A DNA stretch of 64,000 bases from Lacticaseibacillus mingshuiensis (GCF_016861785.1 NZ_BOLS01000006.1:89584-153583); one strand, 5' to 3'. Shown: positions 28,221-38,272, counted from the stretch's first letter. Notes: generated by a model from the letters alone, not told the origin. Numbers and translations are program-made.

Positions 28221-29141
28221 TTAGTCACCTGTACTTTCTGAGGCGTCAGAAGAGGAACTGCTACTAGAGGCGGTCGTATCTGCGGTGAACGTGATCGTCC
28301 GCACGACACTGGTACCGCTTGAGATATCGACCGTCTTGCCATTCAATTCGAGCTGCGTGCCGAGCGCATTACCTGAGCGTACATCAAACGTCGTCGTGTT
28401 GTCCGGAATATCGACTTCCTGACTTTCCCCGGCGGCCAGGGTCGCCTGCCAGGTCGTTGTGCCGTTGACCATCACCGCGACCCACGCGGCACCGGTCGCA
28501 GAGACTTTCAGTTTGTTGCCGGTAGCGGGCATGTTTTTGACCGTGACGGCCTGGGTGCTACCACTAGCCTGTGCCACGCTGACCGTCAGCTCGTCATCTT
28601 TTTTGCTGGAACTGCTGCTTTCTTCCTTCTTGCTGCTTTCGGAAGAGGACTTGCTGGATGAGCTGCTTTTGCTCTCTTTTTTGCTTGAGACCGAGACCGC
28701 CGAAGACTGCACCGGAATCGCGCGCTTCTCGCCGGCGGATTGCTGAATGATCGCCCAGTAGATCGCCCCGAAGATCACAAGGACCAACAGCACGATGATC
28801 ACCTGAGGCAGATAACGCCGCAGCTTGATCCCGGGATTGTTCTCGATAGCGCGGGTCGCCCGCGTCTTGTTTTCGACGGATTGGTCCACATACTCTTGCG
28901 GCTGAGTATCGGGTATGTCTTGCTGAAATTGAGTCAACAGGGCGTCACTATCAAGGCCGACCGTATCGGCGTATTGCTTGATGAAGGCGCGCACGTAAAA
29001 ATCGCCCGGCAGCGCGCCGAAGTTGCCCTCCTCGATCGCGATCAGGTAACGCTTTTGAATTTTGGTGATCTGTTGAAGATCGTCAAGGGTGTAGCCCTTT
29101 TCGATCCGGGCTGCCCGCAATTTTTGCCCAATTTCATCCAT
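28221..29141 (-). CDS. rodZ: RodZ-like membrane protein with N-terminal HTH domain
   Basis: This protein has about 306 residues. A cro/XRE-type HTH (GQKLRAARIEKGYTLDDLQQITKI) is followed by a basic juxtamembrane stretch, one membrane helix near residue 120, a serine/lysine/glutamate-rich linker, and an extracellular DUF4115 domain. In Bacillus the homologue (YmfM/RodZ) helps organise MreB-dependent wall elongation. ATG 29141 is preferred; a GTG lies four codons upstream. It has its own extended -10 promoter within the operon. Confidence 0.88.
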   Translation of the reverse strand: MDEIGQKLRAARIEKGYTLDDLQQITKIQKRYLIAIEEGNFGALPGDFYVRAFIKQYADTVGLDSDALLTQFQQDIPDTQPQEYVDQSVENKTRATRAIENNPGIKLRRYLPQVIIVLLVLVIFGAIYWAIIQQSAGEKRAIPVQSSAVSVSSKKESKSSSSSKSSSESSKKEESSSSSKKDDELTVSVAQASGSTQAVTVKNMPATGNKLKVSATGAAWVAVMVNGTTTWQATLAAGESQEVDIPDNTTTFDVRSGNALGTQLELNGKTVDISSGTSVVRTITFTADTTASSSSSSSDASESTGD

Positions 29142-29179
29142 TTGTATCTTCACCCGCTCGATTTTTTATGTTCATTTTC

Positions 29180-29188
29180 AGTATAGCA
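29180..29188 (-). promoter_or_regulatory. Extended -10 promoter before the rodZ-like gene
   Basis: The minus strand reads CATGCTATACTGA, identical in its core to the phoP and ftsE promoters, between the ymfI stop and the rodZ-like start. Confidence 0.6.
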
Positions 29189-29227
29189 TGATTTCGAATG
29201 TTCATGAATTAAGAAATTGTTGAGAAG

Positions 29228-29956
29228 TCACGCGAGCCAGCCGCCGGAAACATACAGCGTCTGGCCTGTCAGATAAGCCGCCTCTTTCTGTAATAACATC
29301 GCGACATAATAACTGACATCCGGCGGGGTCGCCAACCGCGCCGCCGGAATCGCGTCTTGCACCGCCGCCAACGCATTGGCATCAAACATCTGATTCATTT
29401 TGGTATCAACGGCGCCAGGCGCCACCACATTGACGGTGATGCCCAGGCTTGCGACCTCTTTGGCATAGGCGCGCACAAACGCGGACTGGGCGCCTTTGAC
29501 CGTCGAGTAGGCGACTTCCATGGCCGACCCACTGCCGCCGTATACGGAGCCGATGAATACGATACGGCCGGCGCCACTGCGCGCCAATTTTTCCTGCAAA
29601 TGGGTCAACAGAAGCATCGGCGTGACCAGATGCACGCGCATCAGGGCCGTTAATTCCGGCTCCGTCGTCGCGGTGAACAGGTGATAATACGTCATCCCCG
29701 CCGCAAACACCACGGCGTCCACGCTGAACAGCTGCGCCGCCAGCTCGGTCACATGGGCCGCATCGGTGAGATCATACGCCAGCGGAATGAAATCCTGGCG
29801 CGGGTAAGCCGCGGCCAGCTCCGCCACCAGCGCGGTCACCGGGGCCTCGTGATGGTTGTAGTGCAAGTACAGGGACCAGCCTTCCTCGGCCAGGCGCCGC
29901 GCGATCGCGCCGCCGATGTCGCCTGACGCCCCGATGATCAATGCCGCTTGAGTCAT
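29228..29956 (-). CDS. ymfI: Short-chain dehydrogenase/reductase YmfI
   Basis: This 242-residue SDR enzyme has the nucleotide loop GASGDIGGAIA, a catalytic Ser around GSVYGGSGSAMEV, and the YSTVKGA catalytic Tyr-Lys pair. It resembles FabG; the substrate is unknown. It sits between ymfH and the rodZ-like gene and its ATG overlaps the ymfH stop (ATGA). The conserved position next to the ymfF/ymfH peptidase pair is the main support for the name. Confidence 0.88.
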   Translation of the reverse strand: MTQAALIIGASGDIGGAIARRLAEEGWSLYLHYNHHEAPVTALVAELAAAYPRQDFIPLAYDLTDAAHVTELAAQLFSVDAVVFAAGMTYYHLFTATTEPELTALMRVHLVTPMLLLTHLQEKLARSGAGRIVFIGSVYGGSGSAMEVAYSTVKGAQSAFVRAYAKEVASLGITVNVVAPGAVDTKMNQMFDANALAAVQDAIPAARLATPPDVSYYVAMLLQKEAAYLTGQTLYVSGGWLA

Positions 29957-31251
29957 GCGTCCACCTCCGGCAAAATATGGAACACCGACACCGCATCCAA
30001 CCGGAAAAATTGCCCAGCAGCGGCTTGCAGATCCGCCAGTGTGATCGCCTGCATCACGTCGGCCAAGTCAAACAGTCCGATCGGTCCAAAACTCTGGTCG
30101 CTGACCTGATTGGCGACTTGTTCCAAGGAATTCAGCGATTGATAATATTTGCCCAGCGCCGCGTGCTTGATGCGGGCAAAACGCGCCTCTTCAAGCAGCG
30201 GCTGATCTGCCCCTTTGGCAATGACAGCGGTCAAGGCTTCGGACAGTGCAGACGCATCGGTGGCATCGCCGCCCAGGGTCGCATAGTTATACGTACGCTG
30301 AGCCGTGAAATCAAAGTCAAACGAATCATCGACGATACCGGCATCATACCAGCTCTGATAAAGCGGTGAGGAATCGCCAAACAGCATCTCAAGGAGCAGG
30401 CGCACCGTGATCGCATACTTGGTGCCGACCAGGTCATCGTCGACCGGCGTGGTACCCTTGATCCCCACGATGCTCTTCGGCCGCACCAGCGGCAACGTCG
30501 CCGCTCGATAGGGCAGAATCGCGGCCAGATCCCCATCAAACGACACAGGTCGAACCGGCGCTTGATACGGTGCGATGGTGCGGCCCGCTTGATCGGCCTC
30601 CGCCAGCTCGATCACATGTTGTGGATCGACATTGCCCACCACCGTCAGGGTCATGTTGCCGGGCTGATAAAACGTCCGGTACGCGCGATATAACAAGTCC
30701 GGCGTGATTGCCGCGATCGACTCGACCGAGCCGGTCACGTCGTTGCGCACAGGATGCGTGGGATAAAGGTTGCCCAGGATGCCAAAATACAGCCGCCAGC
30801 CGGGATCGTCTTGATACATCATGATCTCTTGGCCAATGATGCCCTTTTCCTTGTTGACCGTGGCTTCTGAAAAATACGGGTCCTGGACAAAATCCAGCAG
30901 CGTCTTTAGATTTTCATCGATCTGGTCCGTGGCAGAAAACAGAAACGAGGTCCGCGTTGCCCCGGTGAAGGCATTCGCCGACGCCCCAGTGGCGCCAAAC
31001 AAGTCGAAGGCATCGTGGTCCGCTTTTTCAAACAGCTTGTGCTCCAAAAAATGGGCAATGCCTTCTGGGTCCTGCACCTTGTCGCTTGCGCCCAGTGGCA
31101 CATACGTCGTGTCGATGCTGCCGTAATCCACGGACAGCATCGCATACGTCTCGTGGTACGTGGGCCGTGGCACGATCACGACGCGCAGGCCGCTTGCAAG
31201 TTGCGTTGTCACCTGTCGTTCGGCGACGGCTGTATAGAAACGTTCTTTCAA
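29953..31251 (-). CDS. ymfH: M16-family zinc peptidase YmfH
   Basis: This protein of 432 residues has the inverted zinc motif HFLEH at about residues 67-71 followed by the downstream glutamate region, so it appears catalytically competent. Its partner YmfF lacks the motif, as in two-subunit M16 peptidases where one half is active. Start TTG at 31251 overlaps the ymfF stop (TTGA). The natural substrate is not known. Confidence 0.9.
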   Translation of the reverse strand: MKERFYTAVAERQVTTQLASGLRVVIVPRPTYHETYAMLSVDYGSIDTTYVPLGASDKVQDPEGIAHFLEHKLFEKADHDAFDLFGATGASANAFTGATRTSFLFSATDQIDENLKTLLDFVQDPYFSEATVNKEKGIIGQEIMMYQDDPGWRLYFGILGNLYPTHPVRNDVTGSVESIAAITPDLLYRAYRTFYQPGNMTLTVVGNVDPQHVIELAEADQAGRTIAPYQAPVRPVSFDGDLAAILPYRAATLPLVRPKSIVGIKGTTPVDDDLVGTKYAITVRLLLEMLFGDSSPLYQSWYDAGIVDDSFDFDFTAQRTYNYATLGGDATDASALSEALTAVIAKGADQPLLEEARFARIKHAALGKYYQSLNSLEQVANQVSDQSFGPIGLFDLADVMQAITLADLQAAAGQFFRLDAVSVFHILPEVDA

Positions 31252-32510
31252 GAGAGCTCCTCTCCGCCCATAAAATAGCGGCTCTGCAACGTCATCCCGG
31301 CCGCGGCTTCTTGGACCTGCGCGCGATCGACAGCGGCGATACCAGCTTTGAATGCGACAAAATCACTGTGATGGCCGCTCGCAAGCCGGTCGAGTAGCGC
31401 CTGCCTGGCCAAAAAGCGTGGGGTGTCATAGGCCGCCAGCCGTGCCGACAGCAATCCCGCCTTGATGTTGGCCAACAGATCATCCGAAAAATCACCGTGC
31501 TGAACCGCGGTCAGCTGGGTGGCGATCAGTGCCTCGACTCGCTCGCGGTCCGCGGTATCGATACCCGTTTGAACCATCATGAAATGGCGGTACGGATCCA
31601 GACTCGAACTGGCGTAATACGCCAAGCTGGCTTTTTCCCGGACATTGGTGAACAAAAACGACAGCGGCGAGCCGCCAAATAGTTCCTCGGCCACCATTGC
31701 GGCATAAAATGCGGTGCCGCTGGTCGGCGCCGCCACATGATAGGCCAAATTGAGCTTGGCCTGATTGACTGGGGCTTGCTCAGTTTGGGCCTGCACCGTA
31801 TCACGCAGCGGGGTGTCGACCACAAATGGCACGCTCAGCTCCGGACGTGGAGCCAGCGCTAAGGTCGAAGCAAGCGCCTCGACTTGGGCTGGGGCCACAT
31901 CCCCCAACACGACCAGCTCGATCTGATCGCGGGTGAGGAGCTGCTGATACGCCGCAAGCAGCGCCGCATTGTCCACCGCCCGGGCGCCTTCCGGGGTGCC
32001 GAAGCTCGGCACGCCTTGGCCCGAGTCGCCGCCAAAATACAGCGCCTGGGTGGCCAGACTCGCCTGCAGCTGGCGGTCCTCCGCCATGCTTTCCAGATAC
32101 AGCGCCAAATTTTCGCGTTCGCGCGCGAGCACCGCCTGATCGAATTGGCCGGCTGTGATCAGCGGGTGGTTGAGTACCTCATTGAGCAGCGCAAATCCGG
32201 CCGCCAGCGTCCCTTCGCCTGAAAATTGATCATTGACCAGGGTCAGCGTTGCCGTGACCCGATGCCACTGGCCTTCCTTAGCCACGCCAATGCCAAAGCT
32301 CGCGCCAAACAGTCGCTCCAGCTCAGCCGATAATGCGATCTGCGTCGGATAGGCGGCGGTGCTGGTCTCCAGCATCGACGTCAAAAGGGTCCGTGCACTG
32401 AAGGTCGACACATCAAGCGGCGCCAAAAAGTGAAGCTCGATGCGCACCGTTTTAAATTGGGTGGTGGGCAGGACGCTCAAATGAACCCCTGAAGCTAACG
32501 CAATTGACAA
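31248..32510 (-). CDS. ymfF: M16-family peptidase-like protein YmfF (inactive half)
   Basis: This 420-residue M16-fold protein has no HxxEH: the corresponding helix reads LLTSMLETSTAAYP. It is therefore probably the structural partner of YmfH. The start is TTG, seven bases after GAGGAG. It lies 12 bp after the ftsK stop in the same operon. The relaxed start may tune its amount relative to neighbours. Confidence 0.88.
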   Translation of the reverse strand: MSIALASGVHLSVLPTTQFKTVRIELHFLAPLDVSTFSARTLLTSMLETSTAAYPTQIALSAELERLFGASFGIGVAKEGQWHRVTATLTLVNDQFSGEGTLAAGFALLNEVLNHPLITAGQFDQAVLARERENLALYLESMAEDRQLQASLATQALYFGGDSGQGVPSFGTPEGARAVDNAALLAAYQQLLTRDQIELVVLGDVAPAQVEALASTLALAPRPELSVPFVVDTPLRDTVQAQTEQAPVNQAKLNLAYHVAAPTSGTAFYAAMVAEELFGGSPLSFLFTNVREKASLAYYASSSLDPYRHFMMVQTGIDTADRERVEALIATQLTAVQHGDFSDDLLANIKAGLLSARLAAYDTPRFLARQALLDRLASGHHSDFVAFKAGIAAVDRAQVQEAAAGMTLQSRYFMGGEELS

Positions 32511-32522
32511 AAGACCACTCCT

Positions 32523-34895
32523 CTAATTTTGCCCGCCTGCATCCACAGGTCCTTGCCCGTAAACTTTCCGCGGCTTGCTTCCTTCGCTGGGGCCGACCAC
32601 CCCATTTTTTTCCAAGTCATCAATGAGCCTTGCCGCCCGGTTGTAGCCGATGCGGAAATTGCGTTGCAACATCGAGGTCGAGGCGCCTTGCTGCTGAATC
32701 ACAAAGGCCTTGGCGTCTTCGTACAGCTCATCTTCGGACTCGCCATTCGCAGCGCCGCCTTCTTCGACATCGGCCGGCGCCATTTTATCATCATAGGCTG
32801 GGGCGACTTGGTTGGTGATCGCCTCGACCACCGCTTCGACATCCTCGGACGGAATGAACGCGCCCTGGATGCGCATCGGCTTGCTGGCATCCATCGGGGC
32901 AAACAGCATGTCGCCGCGTCCCAGCAATTTCTCGGCACCATTGGCATCCAAAATCGTGCGTGAATCCACCCCACTTGAAACGGCAAACGCGATGCGCGAC
33001 GGGAAGTTGGCCTTGATCAAACCGGTGATGACATCCACGGAGGGCCGCTGAGTCGCGATGATCACGTGAATGCCGGCCGCCCGCGCCATTTGGCCGAGCC
33101 GCACCAGCGCCGTTTCAACCTCGCTACCGGCGACCATCATCAGATCGGACAATTCATCGACCACGACCACGATCAGCGGCAAATGTGGCAGGTTTGGATC
33201 TTGCGCCGCGGCGGCTTTCTTATTGTATTCGCCGACATTACGCACGCCGCCCGCTTCAAACAGTTCGTAGCGGCGCGTCATTTCATCCAGCACCTTGTTG
33301 AGGGCGGATGGGGCCTTTTTTGCCTCGGTGACCACCGGCGTCAGCAAATGCGGCACGCCATTGTAAACGGAAAGCTCGACTTTTTTCGGGTCGATCAGCA
33401 TCATGCGCACTTCCGTCGGTTTGGCGGTCATCAAAATGCTGGTGATGATCACATTGATCATGACGGATTTCCCAGAACCGGTCGCACCGGCGATCAACAA
33501 ATGCGGCATTTTGGTCAGGTCAAACGTCTTGACGTTGCCATCGACATCCCGCCCCAGCGGAATCACCAGCGGCTTGCCGGGATGCTGCGGGGTGTTGGCC
33601 AACACATCGCGGTAGCCAACCGTCGCGACTTGCTGGTTCGGGACTTCGATGCCGATCAACGACTTGCCGGGAATCGGGGCCTCAATGCGGATGTCTTTGG
33701 CGGCCAGCGCCAGCGCGAGGTCATCAGCCAAATTGACGATCTTGGAGACCTTCACCCCGACGGCCGGCTGAATCTCGTATTGCGTGATCGACGGGCCAAG
33801 CGTTGCGGACTTCACGGTCACATCCACGCCAAAGCTTTCAAACGTCTGCTTCAACTTGGTCCGATTGCGCTTGATCATCTGATAATCGGCTGTCTGATCT
33901 GCGGCGGCCGGCTGGGTCAACAGATCCAGTGGGGGCAAAATATAATCGTCCAGCGCCGCGTCATCCCCGGTCGCCAAGGTGACCTCATCAGGCTCAGGGG
34001 TCGGCTCAGGCTTGGTAGCAGGCCGCGGGCTCGGTTGCTTGCTTGGTTGCGGTGTCGGCTCAGTCCCAGTTGGCACCGCCCCTTTGATCGTGAACTCGTC
34101 ACTGTCGGCCAATGGCGTCGGCAAGTCTTTATCATCGGCAAAAACGGGCTTGGGCTGCTGCACGCCATCGCCGTTAGTCGCACCTTTTGAAGCAGGCTTG
34201 GTCCGCGGCGGCTGGGCTTTGCGTTCAGCCTGCGCCGCAGCCGCCTTTTGCGTCAGGGCATGCGCGCCCCCGGCCAGCGACTGACCAGCGCGGCCGAGTT
34301 TTGCCCCGACCCAATGACACCCAGCGAAAAATTGATCTGCGGTCAGTCCAACCGCCAGCGCGCCGCCGATCAAGATCAGCAGCCACGCCACGATCACGGC
34401 GCCGGTCGCCGACAGAAGCGGCGCAAACAGTGAGAAGCCCGCGGCGCCCAAGAGGCCGCCGCCAACATCCGTGGTGGCAGACATCACGGCAAAATCCGCC
34501 TTCAGCAGACGCCACGTGGCCAGCCAGTAATGGCTGTGCACGGCCAATTTTGCCATCGCCGTTGCGGTCCATAAGATCAGCGCGCCCAAATAGATCAGGC
34601 CCCCGCCGATGCCTTGTTTGACCGGAATCTTGACCAGCCGCCCGGTGAACAGGAGCCACAGCCCAAATGCGGCCGTCAGCGCAGACGCAAACAGGACGGT
34701 GTCGCCGATGACCAGGCGATAGCAGTTCGCCATCACGATACCCAGCGCGCCGACCCGCGTCAGCGCCAGTAGCCCAATGATCGTCAGTGCGACGCCGACC
34801 CAGTTGAGGGTCCGGTCGACCGGCTTTTTGCGACTGGCAGGTCTTCTTTTTGTTGTGGTGTGCCCCTTGGCCGTCGTTCGCCGACGTTGCGCCAT
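32523..34895 (-). CDS. ftsK: FtsK/SpoIIIE DNA translocase
   Basis: This protein of 790 residues has four to five N-terminal membrane helices (about 25-200) and a proline/threonine-rich linker (about 215-310). The RecA-like motor follows, with Walker [11 protein letters not shown] and Walker [14 protein letters not shown]-terminal gamma winged helix ([19 protein letters not shown]) reads orienting DNA sequences. It pumps chromosome ends through the closing septum. It heads the ftsK-ymfF-ymfH-ymfI-rodZ-pgsA operon. Confidence 0.95.
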   Translation of the reverse strand: MAQRRRTTAKGHTTTKRRPASRKKPVDRTLNWVGVALTIIGLLALTRVGALGIVMANCYRLVIGDTVLFASALTAAFGLWLLFTGRLVKIPVKQGIGGGLIYLGALILWTATAMAKLAVHSHYWLATWRLLKADFAVMSATTDVGGGLLGAAGFSLFAPLLSATGAVIVAWLLILIGGALAVGLTADQFFAGCHWVGAKLGRAGQSLAGGAHALTQKAAAAQAERKAQPPRTKPASKGATNGDGVQQPKPVFADDKDLPTPLADSDEFTIKGAVPTGTEPTPQPSKQPSPRPATKPEPTPEPDEVTLATGDDAALDDYILPPLDLLTQPAAADQTADYQMIKRNRTKLKQTFESFGVDVTVKSATLGPSITQYEIQPAVGVKVSKIVNLADDLALALAAKDIRIEAPIPGKSLIGIEVPNQQVATVGYRDVLANTPQHPGKPLVIPLGRDVDGNVKTFDLTKMPHLLIAGATGSGKSVMINVIITSILMTAKPTEVRMMLIDPKKVELSVYNGVPHLLTPVVTEAKKAPSALNKVLDEMTRRYELFEAGGVRNVGEYNKKAAAAQDPNLPHLPLIVVVVDELSDLMMVAGSEVETALVRLGQMARAAGIHVIIATQRPSVDVITGLIKANFPSRIAFAVSSGVDSRTILDANGAEKLLGRGDMLFAPMDASKPMRIQGAFIPSEDVEAVVEAITNQVAPAYDDKMAPADVEEGGAANGESEDELYEDAKAFVIQQQGASTSMLQRNFRIGYNRAARLIDDLEKNGVVGPSEGSKPRKVYGQGPVDAGGQN

Positions 34896-34990
34896 GTGTC
34901 TGCCTCCTTGACTCTTGCGACGCCCCCGCGCCGTTTTCCGAAAAAACGTTCAGCGCCTATTATACACGAGGTTTTCCAGAAAAACGAAAA

Positions 34991-35010
34991 GGCGGCCGCA
35001 GCGGGTCGCC
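34991..35010 (-). terminator. Terminator of trmL
   Basis: On the minus strand a GC-rich stem, GGCG...CGCC with inner pairs, is followed by TTTTCGTTTTT, just past the trmL stop. Confidence 0.65.
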
Positions 35011-35016
35011 TACCTG

Positions 35017-35526
35017 TCACTTCAATTTGTCATGCGGATAAGTATGCACGCGCTCCAGCCCGGCAAAATCCTGTTGGCGCAAGGCCTCATAGATGACAAG
35101 CGCCGCGCAGTTCGCCAAATTCAGCGCGCGCACGTCATCGGTCATCGGAATGCGCACCGCTTTTTCCGGATTGGCGCGCATAAATGGCTCCGGCAAACCG
35201 GTTGTTTCTTTGCCAAACATGAACCAGTGGTCGCAGGTGGTGTCGCTGTAATCGACATCCGAATAAGTCTGCTCGGCGAATTTTGAGACCAGATATAAAT
35301 GGGTCGGATCCGTCACTGTTTTCATAAAATCATCGAGCGAGTCATGATAGACCACGCGCACACTCGCCCAATAATCCAGGCCGGCTCGCTTGAGATGCTT
35401 GTCGTCGGTCTCAAACCCAAGCGGCTTGATCAGGTCCAGCACACTATCCGTCGCCGCCGCGGTGCGGGCGATATTACCGGTATTCGATGGAATCAACGGT
35501 TCATATAATACAAGATGATTTGTCAT
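35017..35526 (-). CDS. trmL: tRNA (cytidine/uridine 34) 2'-O-methyltransferase TrmL
   Basis: This SPOUT-class methyltransferase of 169 residues modifies the wobble base of leucine tRNAs. Motifs include EPLIPSNTGNIARTAAA, a central FGKETTGLPE, and RIPMTDDVRALNLANCAALVIYEALRQ. The start at 35526 is preferred over a longer ORF because GGAGGCG precedes it and the protein length then matches the family. Confidence 0.93.
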   Translation of the reverse strand: MTNHLVLYEPLIPSNTGNIARTAAATDSVLDLIKPLGFETDDKHLKRAGLDYWASVRVVYHDSLDDFMKTVTDPTHLYLVSKFAEQTYSDVDYSDTTCDHWFMFGKETTGLPEPFMRANPEKAVRIPMTDDVRALNLANCAALVIYEALRQQDFAGLERVHTYPHDKLK

Positions 35527-35570
35527 CACGCGCCTCCAAACACTGTTCTCAAGTGTAACATAAAAAACGA

Positions 35571-35940
35571 GGGTGCGACGGCTCGCGGGATGGTCGTGCA
35601 TATAGGCTCGCCTAGTGCTTGGTGGCGCACTTAGCCACCGAGTGCTGGGCGTCCCTATATGTCTCGACCATGCGAGCCAAAGCCCGACTGTGAAGGGTGC
35701 GGCGCGGGGCGCTCAGGGACGGGCGGCTAACTAGGCTCGGGTGCTTGGTGGCGTCCTTAGCCACCGAGTGCACGAGCCTGTTAGCTGTCCCGCCCCTGCC
35801 CTGCGGAGCCCGACTGTGAAGGGTGCGGCGGCTCGCGAAATGGTCGTGCATATAGGCTCGCCTAGTGCTTGGTGGCGCACTTAGCCACCGAGTGCTGGGC
35901 GTCCCTATATGTCTCGACCATGCGAGCCAAAGCCCGACTA
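35571..35940 (+). repeat. Family A repeat array, three copies plus a fragment
   Basis: Copies are at 35571-35689, 35695-35815 and 35821-35940; a 5' fragment continues to about 35985. The first and third differ at only about four positions, while the middle one shares only the ends and the central GCTTGGTGGC...GCCACCGAGTG hairpin. Outer arms are GGCTCGC/GCGAGCC in the outer two. This fills most of the gene-free stretch 35527-36188; 36040-36188 shows nothing else. Confidence 0.87.
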
Positions 35941-35997
35941 AGAAGGCTGCGGCGGCTCGCGGGATAGCCCCGTCCCGCCGAACCGGCGCACAAAAAA

Positions 35998-36036
35998 ACG
36001 TATCACCTCGGTGCTGCGCACGGCGAGACGATACGT
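35998..36036 (-). terminator. Terminator of rlmA
   Basis: On the minus strand ACGTATC and GATACGT pair, with an inner CTCG/CGAG, and seven T follow. It lies about 150 bases past the rlmA stop. Confidence 0.75.
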
Positions 36037-36188
36037 TAGTGAAGTTTTTCATCGCTAACTTTTATCAATTTCCCAAAAGCAAGCCCTGATAAAAGCCAGA
36101 AATAAAAAAGCTTAAGAGTAACTTAACACCGCCAATGGCCGAATGCAACCATCTGTGCATAAATTTTTTACATCCTGCACAGGTGTCC

Positions 36189-37013
36189 TCATATCGTTAA
36201 CAGATCGACCGCCACATGAATGCTCGCAGGCGGCGCAGCCAGCATCGCCTCGCGTTTTTCAGCCGGAGCCTGCCAGGACAGCGGCGTCATCGCCAACACA
36301 TCGGCAAATCCCGCCGCATCCACCGGGTGATCGTAGACGATCGCGGTTTGCTTGGCTTGCGGATACGCCGCCTTGAACCGCGCCAGAACACGCGTGTTGC
36401 TGTATGTCCCCTTCGCCGTGCCGCCGTATAGCCCCTGCCGCAATTCGCGCAGGTAGTCCGCTTGCGGAATCACCTTGAACAACCGGCTTTCCGGCGCGCG
36501 CACGCGATCAAATTCCTCATACGCCCCCGGTGAAAACAGGTCGACGATGGCCGAGAACCGCCCAGCCAAAAATGGCAGATGCGCGAGATCCGCCACGCAG
36601 AAAAAGGCGGAGGTGGCCAGGCTCCCGGCCAGCTCGATTGCAGGCTGAGAGATGTCAAACCCCACCGCAGCTGCCCCGCTTTCGGCTAATTTGGCAGTCG
36701 GTGTTCCCTCCCCGCAGCCAATATCCAGCAGTCGATCCGTCGCAGTGAGCTGGGCCTTGATCTCCGCCAAAAACGGGTCGAACAGGCCATTTGCCAACGC
36801 GCGTCGCCGCGCCTCGAGCATGGGCCGGCTGTATTCTGTTTTGACTGGCGCATTGAGAAAGTTCGCCGTCCCCTTGCGCGAGAGGTCAAACCGGTGGCCA
36901 TTTGCACAGACCAGACTCGTTTCTTCTATTAATAATGGCTCACGGCACACCGGGCAAGCCAAAAGCGGCGACTGATCCGCCAGCCAGGCCGCTTTTTGGG
37001 CGATCTTTCGCAT
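36189..37013 (-). CDS. rlmA: 23S rRNA guanine-N1 methyltransferase RlmA type
   Basis: This 274-residue protein has an N-terminal zinc-binding part (CPVC...CANGH) with the phrase RKGTANFL typical of RlmA/TlrB. A class I SAM methyltransferase domain follows, starting LLDIGCGEGTPT. Gram-positive members modify G748 of 23S rRNA (RlmA-II); E. coli RlmA modifies G745. Which position applies here is inferred from the lineage only. It is divergent from corA. Confidence 0.88.
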   Translation of the reverse strand: MRKIAQKAAWLADQSPLLACPVCREPLLIEETSLVCANGHRFDLSRKGTANFLNAPVKTEYSRPMLEARRRALANGLFDPFLAEIKAQLTATDRLLDIGCGEGTPTAKLAESGAAAVGFDISQPAIELAGSLATSAFFCVADLAHLPFLAGRFSAIVDLFSPGAYEEFDRVRAPESRLFKVIPQADYLRELRQGLYGGTAKGTYSNTRVLARFKAAYPQAKQTAIVYDHPVDAAGFADVLAMTPLSWQAPAEKREAMLAAPPASIHVAVDLLTI

Positions 37014-37057
37014 CTTAGTCTCATTTCCTTTAAAATTGATTGCGGCAAAAAGTACCT

Positions 37058-37069
37058 TTTGCCGGCAAA
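37058..37069. promoter_or_regulatory. Palindrome between rlmA and corA
   Basis: TTTGCCGGCAAA is a perfect 12-bp palindrome, and a second GGCAAAA lies 16 bp away in inverted orientation to TTTTGCC. It sits where the divergent promoters should be and could be an operator. Confidence 0.45.
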
Positions 37070-37107
37070 TTAACGTAGACTGGAGAAAGACACAAGGAGG
37101 AGCCCGT

Positions 37108-38055
37108 ATGCTTTCTATCTATAAATTCGATGATACGATGGGTCAACTCAAGACTCAAGCCAAAATCGAATCCGATGTCTGGATCGATGCGGTCGATCCG
37201 ACCCCAGAAGAAATGACCAAGTTGCAAAAAAAGGCCCGGGTGCCGGAAGCCTTTTTGCTATATGGTCTTGATCCCGATGAAGGGGCCCGCTATGAATACG
37301 ACGAGGACTACGATGCGCACTTATTGATCTTCGACATGCCGGTCGTCAGTCAGGACAGCAAGCACCGGGTCGCCTACAAAACGGTGCCGCTGGCCGTGAT
37401 CTTGACGACGACCGCCATCATCACGATCGACAACACGGCGCAGCCTCTGCTGGCCCTGTTTGCCAGCGGGAAGGTCGCCGGGTTCAATCCAAAAATGAAA
37501 TCGCGCGCCGCCCTGCAGATGCTCTACCAGATCTCCGTGTCCTACCTCGCGTATCTGCGCGACATCAACAAGGCTCGCGAGGCGCTGGAGACCAAGCTGC
37601 AAAATAATCTGAAAAACGAGGAGCTCTATGCGTTGATGGGTATTCAGCGCGGCTTGGTTTACTTCATGATGAGCCTGCGCACCGACCGCAACGTCCTCGA
37701 TCAGCTCAAACGCACCAACCCGCTGCACCTCAATGAAGAGGACCTCGACTTGCTCGATGACACGATCATCGAAAATCAGCAAGGCACCGAAATGGCGCAG
37801 ATCTCAAACTCCATCATCAACGAGACTGCCGACACCTATTCGTCGGTCATTTCCAACAACATGAACCGCGTGATGAAGTTTCTGACCTCATACTCGATCA
37901 TCCTGACCATCCCCACCCTCGTCTTTTCATTTTACGGGATGAACGTGGAGCTGCCATTTGCGGGCATGCATGTCAGCTGGTTGATCACGATCATCATCTC
38001 GCTTGTGATCTCAGTGTTGATCGCATTTCAGTTTTATAAAAACAAGTACTTTTGA
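37108..38055 (+). CDS. corA: CorA-family magnesium/divalent metal transporter
   Basis: This 315-residue protein has a large cytoplasmic domain (about 1-250), then two membrane helices. The pore signature GMN (FYGMNVELPF) lies between them, and a basic C-terminal end follows. It forms pentameric channels for magnesium or similar ions. The start at 37108 follows AGGAGGAGCC; the ORF is open farther upstream without a ribosome site. Confidence 0.94.
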   Translation: MLSIYKFDDTMGQLKTQAKIESDVWIDAVDPTPEEMTKLQKKARVPEAFLLYGLDPDEGARYEYDEDYDAHLLIFDMPVVSQDSKHRVAYKTVPLAVILTTTAIITIDNTAQPLLALFASGKVAGFNPKMKSRAALQMLYQISVSYLAYLRDINKAREALETKLQNNLKNEELYALMGIQRGLVYFMMSLRTDRNVLDQLKRTNPLHLNEEDLDLLDDTIIENQQGTEMAQISNSIINETADTYSSVISNNMNRVMKFLTSYSIILTIPTLVFSFYGMNVELPFAGMHVSWLITIIISLVISVLIAFQFYKNKYF

Positions 38056-38078
38056 TTCATTCAAACAGAATTGCGAAA

Positions 38079-38101
38079 GTCGGCCTTGTGCCGGCTTTTT
38101 T
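38079..38101 (+). terminator. Terminator of corA
   Basis: GTCGGC and GCCGGC pair (one U-G) around a five-base loop, followed by six T. Confidence 0.83.
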
Positions 38102-38219
38102 GATTCAGGGTGCGGCGCGCTTAAGAGTATAAGCAGCCAGGTCCCTGCAACCCCACTCAGCATGGGACACCCCACCCTCGAATAAAACACGAACATTATT
38201 TTTATATTCAAGCACATTG

Positions 38220-38272
38220 TTGACAGTTTTCTGTTTTTGCCGTATATTTTGTCGCGGTGTGAAAATCACCGC
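38220..38272 (+). promoter_or_regulatory. guaC promoter with start-proximal hairpin
   Basis: TTGACA (38220-38225), a 17-base spacer and TATATT (38243-38248). At the expected transcript start lies GCGGTG-N7-CACCGC (38254-38272), a stem at the very 5' end of the mRNA or an operator. I see no purine riboswitch core. Confidence 0.8.

Noticed and set aside
35612..36052. 146-codon ORF within the family A array
   Set aside because: It is simply open because of GC richness; its protein repeats itself with the DNA repeat (SRRTLHSRA...) and has no ribosome site.
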